This document shows, piece after piece, positions 49,436 to 61,400 of a DNA stretch of 64,000 bases. Made by a program: the position numbers and the translations under genes. A model generated the notes under the pieces. That model was not told the origin of the DNA. It did no database searches and saw only the letters and a program-made list of their open reading frames with translations. The stretch is from Chondrosia reniformis. Taxonomy: Eukaryota > Porifera > Demospongiae > Chondrillida > Chondrillidae. The DNA lies in NCBI GenBank assembly GCA_947172415.1, contig OX359194.1:744001-808000 (forward strand), given 5' to 3'. Within the stretch, counting starts at the first letter, position 1. Each line of letters begins with the position of its first letter.

Positions 49436-52400
49436 CTGTTATCAATAAAATATGTACATATATATTGGTATATGGATGGACATCATATTTAAATACATGC
49501 ATGTGGATCACTGATGAAGGGTGGAATTCCCAGAAACGGCTGTCTGATCCAGTGGAGAAGAAGATGAAAGAAAGAAAAAGAAGGAAGAGAAGACTCCTGT
49601 ATCTTCATCCAAAGTTCTCTTCAGGTTTAGTTCCCCTATAGGCTTTTTACAGAATAGGCACAGCATGTAGGAAAATGGTGTATTAGATTTTTCATGCAGT
49701 TACTACGGCAAAACACTATCATACCACATGTATGTATTATTATTTGTCTCAGGTTGTGGTTTCTATAAACATACATTGGTCCAGATAATGAAGATTAAGC
49801 AATTAAAATAAGGTTAGAATATTCAATATATAAATACAGGAGTCTATTACTGTATACATTAACTTATACAAAGCATAATTATGCAATGCTCATCAACATT
49901 AAACAAACAGTTTAGTATGTGCTTACATTAAATTCAGACTGAAATCCAGTCATTTTCTTGTCCTGTACAGATGCTTCCAAGTCAGTGATCTTCCTCCTCA
50001 ACTCATGGGCTGGTACGGCAGTCTCACCACAGGTCAAGTAGTCGTTGAGAGCATCATGGATAAACACATACTGCTCCTGTATTGAGATATATAAATTATA
50101 TATAGAATATCTTTCCTTGAACCAAATTATATACAGCTATAATAATGTACGTATGTATTGTATATAAGAAAACATACAACAATAAATATGCACCGCATCA
50201 TAAAAGCAATCAGAATGTACCACTAAACAAAGAATTTGTCATACTCTGTCAAATATTTACATATTCCTACAAAAAGTAATGCTTATAGAATCCGTCAATG
50301 TCTCTCAGTGTTAGGATTTTACAGCTAGTAAGTGCTTGGGAGTGACAAGCTACCTTTTTGAACTGCTAATGGTCAAGCAGCTGAACACATATGTGGGTTT
50401 TAATACGTACATTAACCACAATTAGTATTCACACTAATGAGTGGTGATTCTCTTTATCAGAACAAGCTGATAATCCTAGCCCATTTCCAGTTAGAGCTGT
50501 TATCTCAATCAATTGGTCACTTGTCAACATAAACCACAATATACATGACACTGCTATATGTACCTGATTTTGCACCATAAACGTCCTCTTAGTCCGGCAT
50601 TGGGTAACAAACTCATAAATGTTGAGATCAGTTCTTTCCTTCAACCTCAGCAGCATTGTATCAATAGTGATGAATGTACCGGTACGACCTACTCCAGCAC
50701 TTCAGGAAAAAAATAGAAAAAACTTATGAAAGGATACTATTGTACATTATGCAACTTAACTGTAATTTTGCTACATATAGATAAGTTACGTAATTGTTGG
50801 TGTAGTGATCTAAACATCCTTTAAGAACAGATCCAGAGAAAAGAGTAACAATTAGCAATACTACCTATTTAAACAGTAAACATAGTAATGAAATGATGTT
50901 GCTGCTTTAATGATAGCCCTCAAGTATTTTCACTATAAAGATAAAGTTTCAGTGATCAAATGTGGGCAATAATTTTAAACAAATACTGTAAAGGTCTCAG
51001 TATCTTGCAGAGAACACCTACTGTACGTATATAGCTAGTTATTTGTAATGTTTCCATATTGCAATCACTGTGACACCTACAGACATATGAACTAACCTGC
51101 AGTGCACAATCAGAGGTGACTGACTGTTATGATATGCCTTTCTAACTTGCTTTGCAAATCGTACCAGAGATGAGGGATGTTGAGGTACTCCATGATCAGG
51201 CCATCCAGTGTACAGGAAGTGTTTCAAGGTAAATGGCTTGCTGTTTGCCTCAGACTATTGAATATAATTTCAGTAAAATTAAATATCCTGTATTTTCTCA
51301 TATTATATGAATCCTCAGTGTTTCTGTATACATTTACTGTACGTATATACCTATTAGTACATTGAATTATGCTTGAATTGAACGCACCTTTTTAACGAGG
51401 ATTTCCCTCACTTCATAGTCAGCAAAGAAGTGGTATGATCTCACCAATATGGAGAACCCTCTACCTGGTTCAAACACTTGTTCTGCATCATCTATCCAGT
51501 AACGCTCACACTTTTTCTACAGAAATAATAACAAACAAAGTTTTACCTAATGACAGATACGTATGTAGGAAAGCTTATAGAAAAACGGAGAAAGGTGTAT
51601 GTACGTACATTATTCAAGGCTAACTCAATTTTAATTAACAGGAACTTACCCTTCCCTTCTCCTCTGGTTGTGTCAGCATGACAAGAACAGGAGGTCTGTG
51701 GTCCCATATCATCTGCCAGAAATCAGATATTGAATTAGGAGTGGGACCTGAAGACAAATTAGAAAACCAATCTTCATTAAGACAAAGGTGCATATGTATA
51801 TAAGTACCTACGTACATATGTACGTATAAACGTATAAAATGATTATGTACGTATACTAAGATAGGCAAATGCACATAAACACAATTACACCAGATAGGTC
51901 AAGATTCTAGTACACATAAATACTCACCCTGAGAGGCAATGTAGGCATTCTTTCTCTTATAGCCCTAAAAAGAGGAAAACCCTCTAATTTAAGTATATAA
52001 ATGAATGTTTGTTTAACTTCAGTGAGGTATTTGAATAAAAAAGCTATTATGTATACATACACATTCTCCCTAAACCAAAAGTATGCATTAGATGGGACAC
52101 TAATGAGGGACTGTACGACCACATTAGCAAGTGAGCATCCATGGGCTCCTAAACAGTATAATTGCTGCACTTTTAAATCTTACCTCAAAGTGATGTCTTA
52201 TATACATAGATCAATTAATGCTAAACAGTTACGTATGTGTATTTGCTCATTGAAATGAGAAGATAAAGCTTTCAAAACAAACTGACCTTCTGTGGCTAAT
52301 ACATGTCTATATGTGTGGTATATCACCGATATGTATAGAGACATTGAAGATAACAGTATAAGAAGACTTACATCAATGTAGGAAGCATTGATATAGTCAC

Positions 52401-55400
52401 TTCCATTCTCATCAGGAGCAGACAGTATTACTCTGGAATGGTCAACTGGATGGAATAGAGAAAAATTGAGTTGCCATGCAATATTCACAACTACACATAC
52501 TGTTTAAAAAAGAAATAAATATTCATTTATTGACTGCAAAATGCACATTTTACAAATTAAAAAATGAACACAATCTTCATAAGGCTTATCAAAGTAATAA
52601 AGCTTTAGTAGAGCTGAATTAAATGGGTCTTAAAGGAGACCTAATTAGACTATCTCAACTGTAGCCATGTATGTACGTACGTACGTACGTATGTACACTC
52701 AATCCTCCCTTATCCGGGCACCTTGGGACCAGGTACTGTCTGTAACTCAGATATGCCCGGAGTTCAGAAGACCTATCACAAGTATAGAGTATAGCTGCTT
52801 TATTTTGTAAAGTATACATATTGAGTAAGCTACGACACTTGCTGTGTAAGGAAAATGAATAATGAATTTCGAAATCGACAGCATACTTCACCACCAAATT
52901 TGTTAACTATTATTCACATTCTCCACAACAAACAAGATCGGCAAACACGTTTGGCTTCAAAAAAGGCCATGAACGGGACACGTACGCAACTGCTGCCATC
53001 ACCATTTTGATAGCTTATTGACTCAGCACCAGCTTACATACTGCCCGGTAGAGGGACATGCCCGTATCTGGGGCGTCCGGATAAGGGAGGATTGAGTGTG
53101 CTTCTAAGCTATAGTCATTGGCCATGTTGGGAAACACAAAAGTGTCTTACATGTGTGAATGTTGAGATATCTGTTCTTAGTTCTGTGAGCTTTAGCAATA
53201 GTCTCCTTTCCTTTTGGATCATTTTGAATTGTCTGAAACAACAGAAGTGTTATACGTACGTATATATTCTACATTCTAGCACAGTGCTTGCCATATAAAT
53301 TGCACTACATTTGTTACAAGGGTATCTACATATATATATATATATATGAACTGTTAAGTTAATCATTGACTTTGGCTAGTGGACAAACTAATAAAGTGAA
53401 TGGTACGGAAATCATTACATTGTATTCCTTCTCAAAACCACTGTCTCTTTCCATTCTCATTTCTCTGACATGAGCTGCAAATTGGGACTTTGAAATGGCT
53501 TTAGACAGATTGGCATACACTGCAGAATGTCAACCAATGAATATCATTAAAATTGGTTCAATTGTAAAAGTAATACGTACGTACATCTCATTACAATTGT
53601 AGAAGAATATCATTACCTATGTCATGAACATACGTACACATACGTACGTCAATACACTTAGTGATTGTTCAACTTTCTGTATACATGTATGCATTATACC
53701 TAATAACATAGCACATACGTACATGGTTCATCTACAGCTCCATTAGTGATGTCAATCTTCTTTTGAATGTCTACCGCACTGCCAAAGTCATCTGAATCTG
53801 TCAGATTGGTTTTCGGAGCTGCCAGATAATTGTCTGATTTGGGTTTTGCCACAGGAGAGGCCTCTTTGTGGGATGGTGCATAATAGTCACTTTTCTTTTC
53901 CTTTTTCCTTCGCCTAAAACAGTAAAAAGTCAATAACCAAAATATTTACTAACGACAATAAGATCATAACATTGCAAGAAATGACTAAATGATAGGAAAT
54001 GTTGCACAACCTCACAAGGTAGTCATATACCATATAGAGGATAATGCGGTAAGAGAATTCTCATGCATATATGAAGAGCTGAACTATCAAACATTCTCAA
54101 TAGATGCATACATACGTACCTTACAAATATCACAATGATGATCACAATTGCTAATGCCAGTAAAACTAATACCACAATGACCACTACAATGGCAATTATA
54201 GTTCCAGGGTTATCTGGTCCTGGTGAAGATGATGGTGATACTGAACTAATAGGTACTGTAGTAAGAAACAGTGTCGTGACATCAGTAATAATAGTATACA
54301 GCAAATCAAATGGACATTTTGAAACTAAATAAATTTACAGAGTACATGCAAGTACAAAAGACAATAAACTGTATCACAAAAAATAAATGTAAATTGCATA
54401 CTAATCCTAAAAAAGATTTACATATAAACCAAAATAGAGCTAAGTTTACATTCTACATACGTATATTACACTATATTAATAGACAAAAAAGCAAAATTGT
54501 ACTATTAAAGTATAATTATATGTATATAACTATGCACAACCACCAAACCAAAGGAAGCTTTAGTATACAACTATAATACAAGTATATTCAGATTGCTTTT
54601 CTATTTACCTGATCCACTGACTGGACCTCTTAAATTCCCACCACCAGTAACAACTCCAATAGCTATCATATTAGTCTGAGATGAGTCTAATCCATTGATC
54701 ACTATACTTGATTCTGTAGTGTTAGCTGTTGGTTCTATTTCTCTCTTAACAGGTCCACTACTATCATTGAGGTATATATAGTACACTGGAAATCCTCTTG
54801 CTTCATGTAGAGTTAGTGGTTCCCAACTGATAGTGAGTGAGTTACCACTCCATACAGTCTCAATTGTAGAAGCATCAACTGATTTATCTGGAACTAATTT
54901 AAATAAATTCACAATAAAAATGCTAAAATCTGAAAAACTGTCAAGTACGTACATAATTATCCATTGAGTATATATTGCAGAAATTTCACTGATTCATTTA
55001 GAGCTATTACTAAGATTGTAGAACATAATAATATTATAGATGTATATGTGTATACTTCACACATATGTGGCACTGTTATAATAATTTGATTTGATTACTT
55101 TCATGCTGAAATATTTTCAAGGTCTAGGCAATTCTGTAATTACATAATTTTTTATTAAAAGCTTTCACGTGAGAAATATTCGCTGTTTCAGCCAATCATT
55201 AATATAATATTTTAAAAACACATTAAACAACACAGATTTCCTGAATTACCAAAATAGTGTATATAAGGCCCCTAGATTTAGCGTAGAGAGCCAAGGATTC
55301 CCAGAAGATCAAGATAAAGAAAAAGAAATTCCCAGGATCACTGATGACGGGTGGAATTCTCAGAAACAGCTGTCTGACCTAGTGGAGAAGAAGATGAAAG

Positions 55401-58400
55401 AAAGGAAAAGAAGAAAGGAAACTATTTTCATCCAAAGCTCTCTCCAGGTCTAGTTCCCTATAGGCTTTTTACAGAATAGGCATATAGCATGTAGGAAAAT
55501 GGTATCTTAGATTTTTCATATGTATTGTAACACAAGGATTCACAGAAGATCAAGATAAAGAAAAAGACAAAGACTCCCAGGATCACTGATGAAGGGTGGA
55601 ATTCCCAGAAACGGCTGTCTGACCCAGTGGAGAAGAAGATGAAAGAAGAGAAAAGAAGGAAGAAAAGACTCCTGTATCTTCATCTAAAGCTCTCTTTAGG
55701 TTTAGTTCCCCTATAGGCTCTTTTTACAGAATAGGCATATAGCATGTAGGAAAATGGTATCTTAGATTTTTCATATTGTAATACCACAAAACATAAATAT
55801 ACAAATTATTACTATTCATATGAAATTAAGAACCTTTTTCATTTGTAAAGAAAATAAGGTCTTTTTCTTTTCCATTTCCACCAGTAGTACCAGCTGTCAC
55901 AGTAACGTAATATGGTATTCCCGGTTCTAAAACATGTTGACAGAAAGTATACGTATATAGCATAAACATTAACTTCAAACATTTAAAAAATGAAGTTAGA
56001 AGAAAGGATGGCAGTGCTTGCATTGATATCTTATGACTGAAATGCACATTTACAGGTAGAAGCTGTAAGCTACGTACGTTTCTTAGCATTAAGAAGAGGA
56101 ATTGAATAATTACTGTATAAATAACTTAATCTAATGTTTATGAAACAGTGAATAATTGCTCCTCTATCTTGAATTTTATTTTGATTTCCAAATGATGTTT
56201 TGGGAGCTTAAAAGGCTAATACACAATTTGTTATTGATTTTAAGGTGACAATCAATAATACACTGAATAGGGTGGCCATGATTTTGTGTCAACCCTACTT
56301 AAATCATATGTTGTTACGATCATTACTTAAAGTATTGATTCCTGTTTCATTATTCTCAGTAGTCATTGCTTGACCAGTTGTATTCAGTACACCATGATTG
56401 ATAGTATATGTAACACTTGTGTATCCATCTGATGGTTCTGGAGGATCCCAAGAGATTGTCACAGAAGTATCAGTACTGGCAGTCTTCATCAAATTCTTTA
56501 CTGGACCAGGTACTACGTATACACATACATATACATGTATATGTTACATATGTATGGCCATGGATAAAGGAAAACTGATGGCAAAAATAAAAGACAACAA
56601 ATTGCATACCTTCCTCTAATGTAGTACTCATTCCATTCAATACTGGTCCTGTTCCATTGATATTAACAGCTGCTATGTTGAATGTATATTCAGTAATTGG
56701 CTTCAAATCTCTAAATGTATATCTCTGATCATCAGTAGTATTGAATGTTGGATTAGGTACTGAGTAGTTGAGAGTTGTCAAGCTTCCAGTCTCTCCCCAT
56801 TCAATTATGTAGTTAGTGATGATTCCATTTCTCTCCCATAAATCTGGTGCACTCCATTGAACAGTTATAAATGTTATATTTGGAATGGAACTGAAGTTGT
56901 TAGGTTGACCAGTTGGAGCTGTACGTATAATACATGTTACATATGTATAATGTAATTGATTGGAGTACATTAGGTGTTTCACTTGTCACTTTTTACTAAC
57001 AAAACAAAACTATTATAAACTTGCTAAATACAATTTACATTTCAACTATACAATATTATCCCCCTTTATTCTGATCGCAAGTAAAACTTGCATTCTGATA
57101 ACACAATACTTATGCAACTTATAGTTTACGTTTTCCAAGAGTTCTTGCTGTAATAATGCTATATGATCCCTCATTTCCACCAGTCTCACTGAGTCTGACA
57201 AACACTCTGTATTCTCTGAATGAGTTACAGTTACCAAACCTATGCCATGTTGAGCTGGCAACCTCGCTAGGATCTCTAATTGGTTTCCCCTCAGTAGATG
57301 AATCAGTAGCTTCTGCATAAGGTGCATCCACAGTGTAACCATCAGGTGGAGCATCCCAAGTCACGTTGATCATACTTGATGTTACTTCTGATACTCTGAG
57401 ATTCTGGACTACAATAAAATACAAAGATTAATAGATCTCATTGGGTTTCACAACAACATTTATATCACACTTCAATAAAAATGAGCAATATCTGGTTTAC
57501 AGTTAAAGTTTATGTAGTAAAAGGGCTATAATGATGTATGGTTTAGTGCACCTGATAAAATTAATCAAAATATAATAGTAAGTGTCAATAAAGAAAGTCA
57601 TTCCAGATCGTGCACTAAAACCAATAACAATTAATACATACTGTAAGCTTAGCCTTCTAAATCTTACTATCAGGAATTGTTGTAAATATCACCATGGTAG
57701 CATCAGGTCCAGTTCCATTACTATTAATAGCAGCTACAGTAAAACTGTATGTCACTCCAGTCATCAGATTATCCAATGATGATCGATTTACTGCTCCAAC
57801 TGTTCTTCTCATCTGATTTGATGAATCATTACTTAACTGGTACTTTATCAAATATCCAGTAATTACTCCATTTTGGTCCTTCTCAGCTGGTGGATCCCAT
57901 CTTAAAATGGCTGACTTACTGGATGGTTCTGCTCTTAGATTAAGAGGAGGTCCACCTGGTTCTGTATAAAAGATAAAAGAAGTAAACAATGATATCATAA
58001 CTAATACTGCAAATTACAACAAAATAAACTCTCTCATGTTTCCCTGTAATATACAGTAAGGATGTAACAGCTGTGATCTGCTTGTCACTGCGATCATGTA
58101 TGTATATGTGATAATGCAGTAAAAGTCAGCATCCAATTACAAACAGTATAAATATGCACAAACGCATAACAACACACTCACTTGCTGAAGGCATTCTTAT
58201 AGTGTCCATGTTAGAGTCACAAGAATCTACTCCATTTGAAGATGTACATTCAACAGTGTAAGTAACATAAGGACTTAAACCATCCACTGTAAACTGTAAC
58301 ACTGTATCAGTTACAGTCTTTGGAGACGAACCATTCACAGTTGTAGATATAGTACACTTGTAAGTAAGAGAAGATGATCTAGCTGGTGCAGTGAGTGTGA

Positions 58401-61400
58401 TGATGAGTTGTGTTGAGGAACTGGCTGACAGTGAAGATATTGAAGGAGCTTGAGAATAATAAGATATATTAGTTAATTAGTTCCATTCTACATTCATTGT
58501 ACATATTTATTCCCCCACATGGAGGAAGAAACACAAGCACATGTACTAAGTATTTACATAAAATTCATGTAGAATGTAGTTTTTCCAATCACTTCACTCT
58601 ATTCTCCATTTCCAACATGAGACACAACTCTCACTCTCACTTGGTAGGAAATGCATGTGGGATTGTACATCACAAAATGGAAGCTGTTTTTATTCTCCTT
58701 AACCATTAATTCAGACCCTTAATTTATACATATACGTACAGTACGTATATGATAATAAATAATAACTACATAAGTTATGAGGAAGAATACTTAAATGTAA
58801 ATCAATGAACCATAAACATTGAAAATGACAAGATATATATATAAATACAGAGCTGAGTTGGAAATTTATACTTTAAGTATATACGTATGTAGTTACGATC
58901 TTAATAGTGCACTGTTTGTAACAAAAGTTGATCACACAGATGTCTCAGAACTGCTCAGAACTGCCAGGTATGAAAATTAGTGGGTACTAATTAAGTTTCA
59001 TAGGTAAATAGGTAATTTGATTATTGTAACTATTTCTTGAATTATGTATCCAAATATTGCATTTGGTCTCACTTGGCCTCTCTTGTATGTATGGGTAACA
59101 AATACATAATACGTACATTATGTGGAATATAACTGTATTGGTCACATATACCACCCTCCCAAGCTGTCTAGGATATTACTAAGGATATTACTAAGTATTA
59201 TGAAATACCTTGTGGTTTAGTGTTTCCTGTTCCAGTCACTTCTCCTCCATCTCCCAAGTCATTGAAAGCTACTACTCTCACTGTGTACTGTGTGTTAGCT
59301 GTTAGACCATTCCATGTAGTAGTAGTTATCATTGATTGTACCTCATCACTATCTCTATACACTTTATACTTGACTGGTAGTCCTCCAGTGTTAGATGGTG
59401 CTGTCCAAGTAACCATCAGTTGGTCACATGATTCAGATGGAGGAGATATCATGAGGTTAGTGGGAGCACCTGGGACTATATGATTATAAAATATATGAGA
59501 CTCATAATATATTATTGTCAGCATTTAATAGCAAACCACTATATATAGAAGTTAGTCATACAGTATGTATTAAATCTAATTTAAAACAAGTATTTGTCAT
59601 GTTTTATGGATACATACGAGTATTTGAAGTGACAATCAAATCAACCAATCATAGTCAAACATCATGAAGATACAAAAGATGGGAATCAAACCCAGGAGAG
59701 CTAGTATGACCTTTATATGAATATTTTTAAATCTTCTATACATACCATCATAAGTAGTCTCACTAACTGTATTACTCCATTCTCCATTTCCAACATCAGA
59801 CACAGCTCTCACTCTCACTGGGTAGGTAGTTCCTCTTTGAAGACTAGTCAGTGTCACTGAAGTAGATGTAGGATTTGGACTCCATCTACTCCAACTACTA
59901 GAGGTACCCACTCTGTAGTCTACTTGATAGTGTTGTATGGTACGCTCACTTGAAGGAGCTGACCACGTGACACGAAGTGAAGGTTGATTTGATGTCACCA
60001 TTGGGGATACTGTCACTCCAGTAACTTTAGATGGGACTAAGAGTAAGTAATAAAATGTAGCACTTCTTGATTAAGATGACAAAGCAAGTACATAAAGTCT
60101 ATATGGTTGATTTGAAGTCACGGATGAGGACACTGATAATCCAGTAACTTTAGATGGAACTAATACATCATATGGGACTGATAGGTCATACCAAGAGAGT
60201 ACATAAGAGATAGGAGTGTGCAACTGTATATTCATAACCTTTAGGTACAACATTTAATACTGTAGAAATATGTCTCAAGTACGTAGATATGGTACATATA
60301 TTAATATTCCATAATGGAAATCGTCTGCTATATGAGAGTTGTAATGAGTTGAATGACTTCAAAGAGACTAATGAAACAGTTGATAGGGAATATTGAAGAG
60401 ATGATCGGCAAAAATCTACAATATGGGTTTACTGAAAATATGCTACAGAAACTTTCTACTCCATTAAATAAATAATTACAATGCCTAGACCCTTGAGAGT
60501 TTTAAGCCTTTATATCAGAAAGAAAACAATTTTTGCAATTAAGTGAAAAGGAAGACACATTTAGCTAATTAAGGATAATTAGGACAAACTGTATTTCATT
60601 GATCAGTGGCTACTATATAATAGTATTCATTTTCAATTCAGTTTAATTTATTGCAATGAAATTTGAAGTGTAGACCAGTTAATCTACATTTATTTAAAAA
60701 TATTTAGATATAAATAACCAATTGTACAAAAGGTTTGCAAAACGTACTCTTTAAATGACCTTAGTAAAATGTACACTCTGTACATGTGTATACATACATC
60801 AGCATAGATGTACTCTGAAGTTGCTTGAATGCCTATAAACAACAAGATGCATATGTACTCTATTTCTTAAGGGTGCCAGCTAAAAATATAACCTTTAATT
60901 ATTCTAAGACATTCTAGATCTAAGACTTCAAGAGATCAATATATATGTAATACGTACCAATTTTTATTATATGTAAAGCACCGATATTTGAAGGGTTTAC
61001 ATGCTGCTATTGCATATATACCTCCTTAAACTACTCTAATTATGTATGAAATAATTACAGTGCACACATTGAGTTAAGGAAAATATTTGAAAAAGGCTAT
61101 TTTTTGATTTTAAGTTCAAGATATTTTAGGATACCAAAGATTATAAAAGAGTAAAAAGTAAATTGTAAATTTGTTATATAGTAAAGGGCTTAGCCTAGAA
61201 AACTCACTACTGGTTTGTAGAGAATGCACTGAGTAGCAACAAACATTATGTAATGACAAAGTTTCTTGCAACTTCTCATTCAATAATTAATGATGTTCAA
61301 ACGACATTACTACTTTCCCATTGTATATAATTCAAAAGTTACATTCTCTTGAGTCAAATCAAACCAGTGAAGGCTAGTCTTTTACTTACACTTTTAATAC

